Position numbers and translations under genes: made by a program | Assembly (NCBI RefSeq): GCF_007644105.1 | Contig: NZ_VFAC01000004.1 | Coordinates: 62,001-126,000, forward strand | Direction: 5' to 3' | Source: Elioraea rosea | GTDB lineage: Bacteria > Pseudomonadota > Alphaproteobacteria > Acetobacterales > Acetobacteraceae | Length of the DNA: 64,000 bases | Shown: one piece after another, positions 8,666-17,682 of the stretch | How the letters are laid out: each line of letters begins with the position of its first letter | Position numbering within the stretch: the stretch's first letter is position 1 | The notes under the pieces: model-generated | Seen by the model: only the letters and a program-made list of their open reading frames with translations | Database searches by the model: none | Told to the model about the DNA's origin: nothing

Positions 8666-9580
8666 CTACGCCTCGCCCTTCGCCTCGAGGCCGAGGACGC
8701 GCCCGGCCACGGCGTCGAGCCGCGCGACCAAGGCCGGGTCGCGCTTCTCCGGCGCCGTGACGATCGCGTTCTCGAGCGCGGTGTGGCAGCCGGCCCAGCA
8801 GGGCTCGCGCCGCTCGCCGAGCACCGGAACCACCTTCGCAACGAGCGACCGCGCCTTCGCCGCGTTCTCGAACAGCACCTTCACGACGAGTTCGACCGTC
8901 ACGTGGTCATGCTCGGGGTGCCAGCAATCGTAGTCCGTCACCATCGCAACGGTCGCGTAACAGAGCTCGGCCTCCCGGGCGAGCTTTGCCTCCGGCATGT
9001 TCGTCATGCCGATCACGTCGCAGCCCCAGGCGCGGTAGAGCTCGCTCTCCGCGCGCGTCGAGAATTGCGGCCCCTCCATCGCGAGATAGGTGCCGCCGCG
9101 CTGGTGCGGCAGGGCGAGGTCGCGGCAGGCCTGCTCGAGCGCGTCGCCAAGGCGGCGGCACACCGGGTCGGCCATCGAGACGTGGGCGACGCAGCCTGCG
9201 CCGAAGAAGCTCTTCTGCCGCGCGAAGGTGCGGTCGACGAACTGGTCGACGATCACGAAGCTGCCGGGCGGCAGCTCGGCGCGGAGCGAGCCGACGGCAG
9301 AGAGAGAGATGATCTCGGTGCAGCCCGCCCGCTTCAGCGCATCGATGTTTGCGCGATAGGGAAGGTCGGTCGGCGAGAGCCTGTGTCCGCGGTCGTGCCG
9401 CGGCAGGAACACCACCTGCACGCCGGAAAGCCGCCCGAACAGCAGTTCGCCCGAAGGGAGGCCCCAGGGCGTCTTCACCTGGCGCCACTCCGCCCCCTCG
9501 ATGCCCTCGATGTCATAGACGCCCGAACCGCCGATGATGCCGATGACGGGCGTGGGAACGGGCGGAGGCGAGTCGGCCAT
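8666..9580 (-). CDS. mtnP: S-methyl-5'-thioadenosine phosphorylase
   Basis: Cytosolic enzyme of 304 residues that splits methylthioadenosine with phosphate into adenine and 5-methylthioribose-1-phosphate, the first step of methionine salvage after polyamine synthesis. Family motifs: the phosphate loop IGIIGGSGVYD near the N-terminus, PRHDRGH, a long NYRAN-like segment (LPYRANIDALK), and the substrate-binding MEGPQFSTRAES and GMTNMPEA. The length is close to that of other MTAPs. No other salvage genes are nearby. It lies leftward after petC and is separated from it by a strong terminator hairpin. Confidence 0.95.
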   Translation of the reverse strand: MADSPPPVPTPVIGIIGGSGVYDIEGIEGAEWRQVKTPWGLPSGELLFGRLSGVQVVFLPRHDRGHRLSPTDLPYRANIDALKRAGCTEIISLSAVGSLRAELPPGSFVIVDQFVDRTFARQKSFFGAGCVAHVSMADPVCRRLGDALEQACRDLALPHQRGGTYLAMEGPQFSTRAESELYRAWGCDVIGMTNMPEAKLAREAELCYATVAMVTDYDCWHPEHDHVTVELVVKVLFENAAKARSLVAKVVPVLGERREPCWAGCHTALENAIVTAPEKRDPALVARLDAVAGRVLGLEAKGEA

Positions 9581-9603
9581 GCGTGGTGTCCTTGCAAGCG
9601 AAA

Positions 9604-9627
9604 GGGGCCGCCCCGGAAGGCGGCCCC
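9604..9627 (-). terminator. Terminator of the petABC operon
   Basis: GGGGCCGCC (9604-9612) and GGCGGCCCC (9619-9627) form a perfect nine-bp stem with a six-base loop. On the leftward transcript it is followed by TTTCGCTT, a short T-rich stretch. It lies 28 bases beyond the petC stop and before mtnP. Confidence 0.75.
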
Positions 9628-9655
9628 ATCTTCTAGCCCAAAGCCGCGCTGCCGA

Positions 9656-10429
9656 TCAGTGCTTCAGGTCAGCCCAGATCTTGCGCTTCACGGCGTAGGT
9701 CATGCCGGCCAGGATCGTCAGGAACAGGATCACCCGCACGCCCATCGCCCTGCGCTGCTCGAGTTCCGGCTCCGCTGCCCATGCCATGAAGGTCGTGACG
9801 TCGCGCGCCATCTGTGAGGTGGTCGCGGGCGTGCCGTCGGCGTAGACGATCTGGTCGTCGTTCAGTGGCCGGCCCATCGCGATCCAGTGCCCGGGGAAGT
9901 AGTCGTTGTAGTGCATCCCATCCATCACCGGCACGCCAGGCGGCGGCTCGTCTCGATACCCGGTCAGAAGCGCGTAGAGATAGTCGGCGCCGCCACCGCG
10001 CGCCTTGATGATCAGCGAGAGGTCAACAGGGTAGGCGCCGTTGTTGACCGCGCGAGCCGCCCTCTCGTTCGGGAAGGGGCTGCGGAAACGGTCGGATGCG
10101 CGGCCGGGCCGCTCGAACATCTCGCCATCGTCGTTCGGCCCGTCCTGGACCTGAACCTCGGCGGCGATGGCCCGGATCTCGTCCTCCGAGAGCCCGATCT
10201 CGGCGAGGTTCCGGTAGGAGATCTGCTTCATCGCGTGGCAGGCTGCGCAGACCTCCTTGTAGACCTGGAAGCCGCGCTGGGCGGAGGCACGGTCGAACGT
10301 GCCGAACAGGCCACCGAACGACCAGTCCTGCGCGGGCGGCTTGACCACCTCGCCCGCCGCGTTCGCTGCGAACGGCGTGGCGAGAACGAGCGCTGCCGCG
10401 ACAACAGCGTTCCGAAGACTGCGCATCAT
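9656..10429 (-). CDS. petC: Cytochrome c1 of the bc1 complex
   Basis: Membrane-anchored c-type cytochrome of 257 residues that passes electrons from the Rieske protein to soluble cytochrome c. It has an N-terminal signal peptide ending in FAANAAG, the covalent haem site CAACH in [13 protein letters not shown], and a C-terminal membrane anchor ([21 protein letters not shown]). The methionine-ligand region lies in the [15 protein letters not shown] part typical of alphaproteobacterial c1. The start overlaps the cytochrome b stop by four bases (ATGA), so translation is coupled. Last gene of petABC. Confidence 0.96.
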   Translation of the reverse strand: MMRSLRNAVVAAALVLATPFAANAAGEVVKPPAQDWSFGGLFGTFDRASAQRGFQVYKEVCAACHAMKQISYRNLAEIGLSEDEIRAIAAEVQVQDGPNDDGEMFERPGRASDRFRSPFPNERAARAVNNGAYPVDLSLIIKARGGGADYLYALLTGYRDEPPPGVPVMDGMHYNDYFPGHWIAMGRPLNDDQIVYADGTPATTSQMARDVTTFMAWAAEPELEQRRAMGVRVILFLTILAGMTYAVKRKIWADLKH

Positions 10430-11694
10430 GCCTTCTCCATCGGCTTGGCGGAGGCGCCCGCGGGCACAGGACCGCCGCCACGCAGCACCGGCGCCGAGAT
10501 GCTCTCGGGCAGCGGGCGCGGCCGCTCCAGCTTCCCGAGGACCGGCAGGATCACCAGGAAGTACATGAAGTAGTAGGCGGTGCCGACGCGGCTGATCGTC
10601 ACCCAGATGCCCTCGGCCGGCATCGCGCCCGCATAGCCGAGCACGACGCAGGCGATCGCGAACATCCAGAAGAACGGCCGCGCGAGCGGGCGGAACTTCA
10701 TGCTGCGGACCGGGCTCGTGTCGAGCCAGGGCAGCACGAACAGCACCGCGATCGAGCCGAACATCAGCAGCACGCCGCCGAGCTTGTCGGGCACCGCGCG
10801 AAGGATCGCGTAGAACGGCAGGAAGTACCACTCGGGCACGATGTGCGCCGGCGTCACCAGCGGGTTCGCCGGGATGTAGTTGTCAGCGTGGCCGAGATAG
10901 TTCGGCATGAAGAACACAAGGAACGCGAACACGATCAGGTAGATGCAGAGGCCGAACGTGTCCTTGATCGTGTAGTAGGGGTGGAACGGGATCGTGTCCT
11001 GCGGGCCCTTCGGCTCGATGCCGAGCGGGTTGTTCGAGCCCGTGATGTGGAGCGCCACCACGTGCAGGAACACCACGCCGACGATCAGGAACGGCAGCAG
11101 GTAGTGCAGCGAGAAGAAGCGGTTGAGGGTGGGGTTGTCCACGCTGAACCCGCCCCACAGCCACACCACGATGTCCGGCCCGACGATCGGGATCGCGCTG
11201 AACAGGTTGGTGATCACGGTCGCCCCCCAGAAGCTCATCTGGCCCCAGGGAAGCACGTAGCCCATGAAGGCGGTGGCCATCATCAGGAGCAGGATGACGA
11301 CGCCGAGCATCCACAGGAGTTCGCGCGGCGTCTTGTAGGATCCGTAGTACAGGCCGCGGAAGATGTGGATGTACACCACAATGAAGAACATGCTGGCGCC
11401 GTTCATGTGGATGTAGCGGATCAGCCAGCCGTAGTTCACGTCGCGCATGATGCGCTCGACACTGTCGAACGCGTAGGCCGTGTGCGCCGTGTAGTGCATC
11501 GCGAGGAAGATGCCGGTGACGATCATCACCACGAGGTTGACCATCGCCAGCGCGCCGAAGTTCCAGAAGTAGTTGAAGTTCTTCGGCGTGGGGAACTGCG
11601 CATACTCCTTGTTGAGCATGCTCGGGATCGGCAGGCGCTCGTCGATCCAGCGCACCACCGGGTTCTTCATGTCGCTCTTGTGCAGTCCGGCCAT
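10426..11694 (-). CDS. petB: Cytochrome b of the bc1 complex
   Basis: Eight-helix quinol-oxidising subunit of 422 residues carrying haems bL and bH. Recognisable: the first haem-ligand helix ([22 protein letters not shown]), the [18 protein letters not shown] segment, the second haem-ligand helix ([21 protein letters not shown]) and the quinol-oxidation loop [12 protein letters not shown]. The C-terminus has an extra proline/alanine-rich tail. The start at 11694 is 11 bases after the Rieske stop. Full-length, not fused to c1 as in Bradyrhizobium FbcH. Confidence 0.97.
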   Translation of the reverse strand: MAGLHKSDMKNPVVRWIDERLPIPSMLNKEYAQFPTPKNFNYFWNFGALAMVNLVVMIVTGIFLAMHYTAHTAYAFDSVERIMRDVNYGWLIRYIHMNGASMFFIVVYIHIFRGLYYGSYKTPRELLWMLGVVILLLMMATAFMGYVLPWGQMSFWGATVITNLFSAIPIVGPDIVVWLWGGFSVDNPTLNRFFSLHYLLPFLIVGVVFLHVVALHITGSNNPLGIEPKGPQDTIPFHPYYTIKDTFGLCIYLIVFAFLVFFMPNYLGHADNYIPANPLVTPAHIVPEWYFLPFYAILRAVPDKLGGVLLMFGSIAVLFVLPWLDTSPVRSMKFRPLARPFFWMFAIACVVLGYAGAMPAEGIWVTISRVGTAYYFMYFLVILPVLGKLERPRPLPESISAPVLRGGGPVPAGASAKPMEKA

Positions 11695-11705
11695 CGTTCT
11701 GTGCC

Positions 11706-12263
11706 TCAGCCGATGCGGATGGAGGTGTCGGTCAGGAACGCGTACTCGGGGATCTCGAGGTTGCGTGGCGCAGGGCCGCGGCGGATGCGCCCCGAGGTGT
11801 CGTAGTGGCTGCCGTGGCAGGGGCAGAACCAGCCGCCGAAGTCGCCCTTCGGGTCCGTCGGGCGCTGGCCGAGCGGCACGCAGCCGAGATGGGTGCAGAT
11901 GCCGATCATCACGAGCCACGCGGGCTTCTGCACGCGGGACTGGTCCGTCGCCGGGTCGGGAAGGGCGGACATGTTCACGTCGGCCGCGGCCCGGATGTCG
12001 TCGGCCGTGCGGTGGCGGACGAACACGGGCTTGCCGCGCCAGACCACGGTGATGGCCTGGCCCTCGGCGATCGGCGCGAGATCGACCTCCGTGGAGGCGA
12101 GCGCCAGCACCGAGGCGGAGGGGTTCATGCTGTCGATGAAGGGCCAGGCAAAGGCGCCGACGCCGACAGCGGCCATCGCCGTCGTGGTCAGCTTCAGGAA
12201 GTCGCGCCTCGTTTCGGCTGACCTGCCGTCGGCAGAGCCTGTCGCGGTGGCCGCGTTCGCCAT
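11706..12263 (-). CDS. petA: Ubiquinol-cytochrome c reductase, Rieske iron-sulfur subunit
   Basis: 185 residues. A Tat-type signal anchor ([26 protein letters not shown]) tethers the protein to the membrane. The 2Fe-2S cluster ligands are in CTHLGC and CPCHGS, with the family's [16 protein letters not shown] turn following. The ATG at 12263 has GGAGGGAGT about six bases upstream, which rules out a longer frame that continues to 12485. First gene of the bc1 operon; a promoter with good -35/-10 spacing sits about 155-180 bases upstream. Confidence 0.96.
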   Translation of the reverse strand: MANAATATGSADGRSAETRRDFLKLTTTAMAAVGVGAFAWPFIDSMNPSASVLALASTEVDLAPIAEGQAITVVWRGKPVFVRHRTADDIRAAADVNMSALPDPATDQSRVQKPAWLVMIGICTHLGCVPLGQRPTDPKGDFGGWFCPCHGSHYDTSGRIRRGPAPRNLEIPEYAFLTDTSIRIG

Positions 12264-12583
12264 TCCCACTCCCTCCTGCGGCCCCGCCACATGTCGGGCC
12301 GCCCTGATCGCCCACGTCGTCGCCCGTTGCCGGCGCCGGTGCACGGGGCGGGGAAACGGCAATGCAGCCGCAGGCGGGCACACGCATGCCCGCACCCCGA
12401 ACCCAGCGCCCGCGGGCCTATAGCGCCTGATGCCCGGTAGGGCAACCTGGCGAGGCTCGGACGACTTGCGTTGCGACATGGACATGGCTCCGGCATTGGC
12501 AAGGGCGCTGCCGCCCCAGTGAACCGCCTTCTGCGAAGCCGGGGGCGTTGACGCCGCGCCCGGCTTGCCGCCCCATTCCGTCC
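12264..12583. other. Divergent intergenic region petABC / hemF
   Basis: This 320-base gap holds no convincing gene. It contains the petABC promoter candidate described separately. Open frames across it on the minus strand (for example running up to 12485) lack coding character beyond what GC-rich DNA gives by chance and begin with low-complexity arginine-rich sequence. I see no clear -35/-10 pair for hemF on the plus strand. Confidence 0.5.
12417..12445 (-). promoter_or_regulatory. Candidate petABC promoter
   Basis: On the minus strand TTGCCC (12445-12440) and TATAGG (12422-12417) are separated by exactly 17 bases. Both elements are 4 of 6 matches with the most conserved positions kept. It would give a leader of about 145 bases before petA. 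Confidence 0.5.
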
Positions 12584-13450
12584 ATGCCGATTCCCTCCGA
12601 CGCCCAGAAAGACGCTGCGCGGACCTGGTTCTCGACGCTGCGTGACCGCCTCTGCGCCGCCTTCGAGGCCCTCGAGGACGCGCCGGACACCCCCCTCGCG
12701 GGGACCCGCCCGCCCGGGCGCTTCACCCGCACGGAGTGGCAGAGGCCAGGCGGCGGCGGCGGAGCCATGAGCGTCATGAAGGGGCGCGTGTTCGAGAAGG
12801 TCGGCGTGAACGTCTCGACCGTGCATGGCGAGTTCAGCCCCGAATTCCGCGCCCAGATTCCCGGCGCTGCGGAGGATCCGCGCTTCTGGGCCTCGGGCAT
12901 CAGCCTCGTCGCGCACATGCAGAGCCCGCGCGTGCCGGCCGCGCACATGAACACCCGCATGATCGTGACGACCAAGGGCTGGTTCGGCGGCGGCGGCGAC
13001 CTGACCCCGATGTTCCTTGACCGTCCCGAGACGGAGGAGGACGGCGCGACCTTCCACGCCGCCTTCAAGGGGGCCTGCGACCGGCACGACCCGGCCTGGT
13101 ACCCGAAGTTCAAGGAATGGTGCGACCGATACTTCTACCTTCCGCACCGGGGCGAGCCGCGTGGCGTGGGCGGCATCTTCTACGACACCCACGATACCGG
13201 GAACTGGGACGCCGATTTCGCCTTCACCCGCGATGTCGGCCTCGCCTTCCTCGAGGCCTTCCCCGCCATCGTCGCGCGGCGGATGCGCGAGCCATGGACG
13301 GAGGAGGAGCGCGAGCACCAGCTCATCCGCCGCGGCCGCTATGTGGAGTTCAACCTTCTCTATGACCGCGGCACGCTGTTCGGGCTGAAGACGGGCGGCA
13401 ACACCGAGGCGATCCTGATGAGCCTGCCGCCCGAAGTGCGCTGGCCCTGA
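12584..13450 (+). CDS. hemF: Oxygen-dependent coproporphyrinogen III oxidase
   Basis: Aerobic haem biosynthesis enzyme of 288 residues that decarboxylates coproporphyrinogen III to protoporphyrinogen IX using O2. Diagnostic stretches: [29 protein letters not shown], the signature [33 protein letters not shown] and the C-terminal [22 protein letters not shown]. The start at 12584 fits the family length; a frame opening 12 codons earlier adds only unrelated residues. Placing a haem gene next to petABC is common in alphaproteobacteria and suits cytochrome assembly. Confidence 0.96.
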   Translation: MPIPSDAQKDAARTWFSTLRDRLCAAFEALEDAPDTPLAGTRPPGRFTRTEWQRPGGGGGAMSVMKGRVFEKVGVNVSTVHGEFSPEFRAQIPGAAEDPRFWASGISLVAHMQSPRVPAAHMNTRMIVTTKGWFGGGGDLTPMFLDRPETEEDGATFHAAFKGACDRHDPAWYPKFKEWCDRYFYLPHRGEPRGVGGIFYDTHDTGNWDADFAFTRDVGLAFLEAFPAIVARRMREPWTEEEREHQLIRRGRYVEFNLLYDRGTLFGLKTGGNTEAILMSLPPEVRWP

Positions 13451-13466
13451 GGCGCCGGGGGCCGGG

Positions 13467-14045
13467 ATGCCGGGCGGCCCCCTCTTCCACGCCTGGTCCG
13501 TCGGCTCGCTGCGCAGGCTCGGCTTCACCGGCCCCTGGATCCGCGTGAGCCTCGAGCCAGACGCGCTCGTGCTCCTCGGCGAGGGGGGCGTGATGCGGCG
13601 CATCGCCCTGACGGACATCACCGCCATGGCCGCGAGCGTGGTCAGCGGCAGGCACGTCTGGCACGCGATCTGGCTGACGCTCGGCGGTGCGCCGGGCAGG
13701 CTGGAGATCACGACGCCGCCCTCGCTCGAGGAGCGCGTGGGCTACGAGGCGGTCGTGCGCGGCCTCGCCGAGGCACTGATGGCCCGCGGCGTGCCGGTCA
13801 CGACCGGCCATGGCTGGTTCGGCGCCGTGTTCGGATTGGGCGCGCTTGGCCTCGTCGCTGCAGGGCTGGTGGTGTTCTCGATCGTGCTCGCGGTCGAGGA
13901 GGACGGGAGCTGGTGGCACCCTCTCCCGGCGCTCGCCTTCATCCTGACGATGATCGCGCTCCTCTGGCGCACGCTGACGCGCGAGACGCCGAGGCCGGCA
14001 CGCAGCGCGGCCGACCTCTCCCGCGCCTTCGCCTGGCGGCGCTGA
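13467..14045 (+). CDS. Uncharacterised membrane protein with PH-like N-terminal half
   Basis: 192 residues; I do not recognise a named family. The first 110 residues look like a small beta-rich domain (a run of short alternating hydrophobic strands such as WIRVSLEPDALVLLG and HAIWLTLGG), reminiscent of bacterial PH-like domains. Two membrane segments follow (VFGLGALGLVAAGLVVFSIVLAV and LPALAFILTMIALLW) with a basic C-terminus. It starts 16 bases after hemF and may be cotranscribed with it, but no link to haem synthesis is shown. A strong hairpin terminator follows. Confidence 0.6.
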   Translation: MPGGPLFHAWSVGSLRRLGFTGPWIRVSLEPDALVLLGEGGVMRRIALTDITAMAASVVSGRHVWHAIWLTLGGAPGRLEITTPPSLEERVGYEAVVRGLAEALMARGVPVTTGHGWFGAVFGLGALGLVAAGLVVFSIVLAVEEDGSWWHPLPALAFILTMIALLWRTLTRETPRPARSAADLSRAFAWRR

Positions 14046-14050
14046 CGCCT

Positions 14051-14090
14051 CGTCACGTCAGGCGGGTGCGGCATCCGGCCTGACGTGGCG
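14051..14090. terminator. Bidirectional terminator between convergent genes
   Basis: CGTCACGTCAGGC (14051-14063) pairs with GCCTGACGTGGCG (14078-14090) at 12 of 13 positions around a 14-base loop. It lies exactly between the stops of two convergent genes, so it can serve both. Confidence 0.75.
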
Positions 14091-14098
14091 ACACAGGC

Positions 14099-15100
14099 TC
14101 AGTCGCCGGTCCAGCCGCGCACTGTCTTCACGTGACGGCGCCTCAGCAGGTCGAGCACCACGTGCGGCTCCATCTCGAGCTCCTCGTCGGTGCAGCCCAG
14201 CATCCTGGCGAGGCTGACCGGTTGCATGGCTGCGAGGGCCGGTACGCCAGGGACCGCCGCGACATCACTGTCATAAAGATCGAACCAGGGGATTCCCGCC
14301 GCGGCATATTCCTTCGCCGTCGGCGGCTCAGTCGGAGGAGCCTCGCCGGTCACGTGCCGCCATGCCATGGCATCGAGGATGGTGACGAACATGCGCAGTG
14401 TGCGGGAGGTGTCGTAGTCGGCAAGCGGCCGATCATCTGCATAGACGCGCTGCCTGATCCAGCCTCCCGGAGCGAGGCCGAGCTGCGGCGATTCGCTGTA
14501 GAGACGCTGGGCTGACGCCTGCTCCTGCCAGACCAAAGGCTCCTTCCAGCGCGCATAGGCATCGCTGGTCAGCGGCGTCACAGACAGCTGCAGCCCGCCA
14601 TGCTCGGCCGCGCCGGTGAGCTGCTCCTCGGCCGTCACCCCCGCGCCTAGCGGCATGGCCACGAACTGCCGAACGACATCGCTTTCGGTCTTGAAGCCGT
14701 CGAGCCACGGCTGCAGCGGAACCGGACAATAGTCCTGCGGCTCCCGGTGCAACCCGTCGCGCCATCGCTCTCCCGACACGGCGTTGATCTTGCCGGTCGC
14801 GATCTTCACCGCGCACGGCATCCGCCTGTCCTCGAACCAGCTTTCGTGGAAGCCTATCCACAGCGCCTCGGCCTGCCACATCGGCATGATGAGGCCGCCG
14901 CGCCGCACGACCGAGGCAGGCAACCGATCGGCATAGTCGTCAACATGCTTCAGCGGGAACCAACCAAGCCCGGCAGGCAGGCGGTGTATCACGTCCGTAT
15001 CCGGCACCCGTAGCGTGCGGTGGAATGAAATGCGCGCCGCCGCTTCCGCGCCAAGATGCGGAAACCGGAACGTCAGGATGCTGCCATCGAGTTCGATCAT
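14099..15100 (-). CDS. Conserved protein of unknown function, partner of an XRE regulator
   Basis: 333 residues from the ATG at 15100, which has AGGAGG eight bases upstream; a longer start at 15121 would place that Shine-Dalgarno inside the gene. No signal peptide or membrane segment. I know no named function. The sequence has the look of a well-conserved family: FHRTLRVPD, GWFPLKHVDDYADRLP, RRGGLIMPMWQAEALWIGF, AVKIATGKINAVSGE, PQDYCPVPLQPWLDGF, RQFVAMPLGAGVTAEEQLTG and PPTAKEYAAAGIPWFDLYD. There is no HExxH, so it is not an ImmA/IrrE peptidase, the type of partner I would expect for an XRE protein like the one upstream. The two form an operon with a 38-base gap. Confidence 0.8.
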   Translation of the reverse strand: MIELDGSILTFRFPHLGAEAAARISFHRTLRVPDTDVIHRLPAGLGWFPLKHVDDYADRLPASVVRRGGLIMPMWQAEALWIGFHESWFEDRRMPCAVKIATGKINAVSGERWRDGLHREPQDYCPVPLQPWLDGFKTESDVVRQFVAMPLGAGVTAEEQLTGAAEHGGLQLSVTPLTSDAYARWKEPLVWQEQASAQRLYSESPQLGLAPGGWIRQRVYADDRPLADYDTSRTLRMFVTILDAMAWRHVTGEAPPTEPPTAKEYAAAGIPWFDLYDSDVAAVPGVPALAAMQPVSLARMLGCTDEELEMEPHVVLDLLRRRHVKTVRGWTGD

Positions 15101-15138
15101 CGCCAATCCCCCTCCTGTCACGTCGTTGCCTCAGCTAA

Positions 15139-15546
15139 TCACCACTCCCCGTCACGCACCTCGCGCGCGATGCGGAGGATGGCGTGGTCGGGCATCGCGT
15201 TCAGCTCGCGGATGAGCTCCGCGAACAGTTTCGGCCGCCGAAGGATCGCGCGGCGCAGGTCGGCCGAGACCTTGCCGGCAAGCGCGAGCAGAACGTCGCG
15301 GTCCTCGCCCAGCACATCCGCGAGGCGGGCGATCGCCTCCTCCCCCGGCGGTGCGACGAGGCCCCGCTCGATCCGCGAGAGGTAGTCGGGCTGCACCCCG
15401 GCACGCGCTGCGACCTGGCGCAGGGTGAAGGCCCGCGGTTCGGTCTTGGCGCGGGCGAGACGGGCGTGGCGGATGGTCTCGCCGAAGCCGCCATCTGCCC
15501 CTGCGCCAGCCTCAAGCCGGGTCGCGTCATCCTTCACGGCGCCCAT
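15139..15546 (-). CDS. XRE-family transcriptional regulator
   Basis: 135 residues. The helix-turn-helix lies at about residues 40-65 (FTLRQVAARAGVQPDYLSRIERG), followed by a helical C-terminal half ending in FAELIRELNAMPDHAILRIAREVRDGEW. That ending is, from memory, typical of XRE proteins encoded next to ImmA/IrrE metallopeptidases. Here the next gene encodes an unrelated unknown protein. A 20-base inverted repeat ends only eight bases upstream of the start codon, where an autoregulator would bind. The 3' gap to the partner gene is 38 bases. Confidence 0.85.
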   Translation of the reverse strand: MGAVKDDATRLEAGAGADGGFGETIRHARLARAKTEPRAFTLRQVAARAGVQPDYLSRIERGLVAPPGEEAIARLADVLGEDRDVLLALAGKVSADLRRAILRRPKLFAELIRELNAMPDHAILRIAREVRDGEW

Positions 15547-15554
15547 CTGATGAC

Positions 15555-15574
15555 TGTTGATGCATTAGTCAACA
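15555..15574. promoter_or_regulatory. Inverted repeat, candidate XRE operator
   Basis: TGTTGA (15555-15560) and TCAACA (15569-15574) are perfect inverted arms separated by eight bases. The repeat is eight bases upstream of the XRE start and contains TTGACT on the minus strand, which could double as a -35 element. Size and spacing suit an XRE dimer. Confidence 0.55.
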
Positions 15575-15607
15575 CTTACCAACGGTCAGACGAGGAGCAG
15601 CGGCCGT

Positions 15608-16804
15608 TCACCGCCCCAACCGCGCAAGCGCCATCAGCGCTCCGCCGGCGAGAAGCCCCCAGAACGCCGCGCCGATGCCGCCGATGCTCACACCGGAGGC
15701 AGAGACGACGAAGGTGACGATCGCCGCCTCGCGGTCGCGCACCTCGGCGAGCCCCGCCACAAGCGCGGCGGCGAGCGGCGCGAGCAGCGCAAGCCCCGCG
15801 ACGGCCTGGACGAGTACGGGCGGCGCCAGCGCGGCGAGCCCCGTCACCCCGCCCGCCAGAACGCCGAAGGCGACGTAGGTCGCGCCCGCAACCGTCGCCG
15901 CCCACCAGCGCCGGGCGGGGTCGCGGTGCGCGCCAGGCCCAGCGCAGATCGCGGCCGTGATGGCGGCAAGGTTCACCGCGTGCGAGCCGAACGGCGCGGC
16001 AAGGACGGACGTGACCCCCGTCGCCGTGAACAGCGGCCCGGGCGCAGGGCGGTAGCCATTCGCCGAGAGCACCGCGATGCCCGGAATGTTCTGCGACGCC
16101 ATCGTCACCAGGAACAGCGGCAGCGCGATGCCGACGAGCGCCGAGGGCACGAATTCCGGCACCACGAGCACGGGCGTCGCGACGATCTCGCCGATGCCGC
16201 CCTCGGGAAGCGACACCGTTGCCGCCACGCCGATCACCGCCGCGGCGACGGCGGCGGGAATGGCTGCGAGCCGGTTCAGCCGTCCCGCCACCGCCCAGGC
16301 GAGCAGCATCGGCAGCGCCAGCAGCGGCACCTCCGCCGCGGCACGCACCGGCGCGAGGCAGAGGCTGAACAGGACGCCGCCGAGCATGGCGTTGGCAAGC
16401 GGCGCGGGGATTGCCGCCACGGCGCGGCCGAGCGGCCCGAACAGCCCCGCGAGCACCACGAGCGCGCCGGAGACGACGAAGGCGCCAACGGCGGCCGCGA
16501 ACCCGCCCTCCGGCGCCCCCGACGTCGCGAGCAGCGCCGCCCCCGGCGTGGACCAGGCGACGGAGATGGGCATACGCCTGGCCAGCGACAGGACGATGCC
16601 GCAGAGGCCCATGGCGGCCGTCAGCGCGGCGAGGCCGGAGGCCGCCTCCGCCGGGTTCGCCCCCGCCGCCACGAGCCCCTGCAGGACCACCGCGAAGCTC
16701 GAGAAGAAGCCGACGAAGCCGGCGAGGAGCCCTGCCCACGTGGCCTGGAGCGAGGCCCCTCTCAGAGCCAGTCCAGTGCTTCGCCTGCCGTGATCGTCTG
16801 GCAT
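15608..16804 (-). CDS. BenE-family (benzoate/H+ symporter type) transporter
   Basis: Inner-membrane transporter of 398 residues with about twelve hydrophobic segments. The BenE hallmarks are visible: WAGLLAGFVGFFSSFAVVLQG near the N-terminus, WSTPGAALLA, and the central MASQNIPGIAVLSANGYRP followed by FGSHAVNLAAITAAIC. Family members import benzoate or related aromatic acids by proton symport. No benzoate degradation genes are in the window, so substrate is open. It follows the GST gene leftward after a 117-base gap. Confidence 0.92.
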   Translation of the reverse strand: MPDDHGRRSTGLALRGASLQATWAGLLAGFVGFFSSFAVVLQGLVAAGANPAEAASGLAALTAAMGLCGIVLSLARRMPISVAWSTPGAALLATSGAPEGGFAAAVGAFVVSGALVVLAGLFGPLGRAVAAIPAPLANAMLGGVLFSLCLAPVRAAAEVPLLALPMLLAWAVAGRLNRLAAIPAAVAAAVIGVAATVSLPEGGIGEIVATPVLVVPEFVPSALVGIALPLFLVTMASQNIPGIAVLSANGYRPAPGPLFTATGVTSVLAAPFGSHAVNLAAITAAICAGPGAHRDPARRWWAATVAGATYVAFGVLAGGVTGLAALAPPVLVQAVAGLALLAPLAAALVAGLAEVRDREAAIVTFVVSASGVSIGGIGAAFWGLLAGGALMALARLGR

Positions 16805-16921
16805 CGATTTCCTGCGATTCCGGTGCTCCCGGCCTTCAAGGCCGCTCCGCTCCGGTTCCCGGAAACCGCGCCATCCAGGTCACGGCAGCGACGTCTCGGA
16901 CTGCCTCTGCGCACGCTCCGC

Positions 16922-17548
16922 TCACGCGGCCTCGCGCATGTTCCGCGCCCGCCGCGCGGCCGGCCGCTCCAGGCAGAGGTCGAGCCATGCCTTCACCTTC
17001 GGGAAGGGCGAGAGGTCATACTTGTTGAACCAGGCCGAGTAGGCGACGGACGCGACGTTGAGGTCCGCGACGGTGAAGTCCTTGCCGAGCAGGTAGCGCC
17101 CGGCCTTGGCGAGCGTCGCCTCCAGCACGCCGTACGGCTTCTTCATCCCCTCGGCGCCCGCGGCTGCGAGTGCCGGGTCGCGCTGGTCGGGCGGGCGGAT
17201 GAAGCTGTTGTAGGCCCACTGCATCTGAATCGGCTCGAGCTCGGTCGCGGTCCACAGCGTCCACATGAACACGCGGCCCTCGTCCTCGACCTTCTCCGGC
17301 CACAGGCCCTCGCCGTACTTGCGGGCAATGTAGAGGTTGATGGCGAGGCTCTCCCACAGCACGAGGTCGCCGTCCTTCAGAGCGGGGATCTTGGCATTCG
17401 GGTTCAGCGCCTGGAACGCGGAGGATTTCACGCCGGTGGCGAAATCCGTCGGCTCCAGGACGTAGTCGAGCCGCACCTCCTCCGCCGCCCAGAGATTGCG
17501 GAAGGCGCGGGAACGGGGAATGCCATAGATCGTCACGGGCTCTGCCAT
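16922..17548 (-). CDS. Glutathione S-transferase family protein
   Basis: Cytosolic protein of 208 residues. N-terminal thioredoxin-fold domain with TIYGIPRSRAFRNLWAAEE, the cis-proline in AKIPAL, and the glutathione-binding LWESLAINLYIARKY; C-terminal all-helical domain with LLGKDFTVADLNVASV, the conserved N-capping aspartate motif. The residue pattern near the N-terminus (serine/arginine rather than cysteine) suits Phi/Theta- or Nu-like bacterial GSTs. Substrate unknown. The gene is monocistronic or read together with benE downstream. Confidence 0.9.
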   Translation of the reverse strand: MAEPVTIYGIPRSRAFRNLWAAEEVRLDYVLEPTDFATGVKSSAFQALNPNAKIPALKDGDLVLWESLAINLYIARKYGEGLWPEKVEDEGRVFMWTLWTATELEPIQMQWAYNSFIRPPDQRDPALAAAGAEGMKKPYGVLEATLAKAGRYLLGKDFTVADLNVASVAYSAWFNKYDLSPFPKVKAWLDLCLERPAARRARNMREAA

Positions 17549-17682
17549 CGCTGCGGTCTCCTTTGTGTGGCGGCGGGACGCTAGCAGCGGCCGGCGCGTC
17601 GGTCATCGGGGGCTGTTCCGGAACTCGGGCGATGCTAGTTTGGTAGCGGAACGAACCCGCCGGGACAGGGGAGAAGGTACCG

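Noticed and set aside
12264-12485. A longer N-terminus for the Rieske protein.
   Set aside because: The Tat signal and the Shine-Dalgarno fix the start at 12263; the extension would also bury the promoter in coding sequence.
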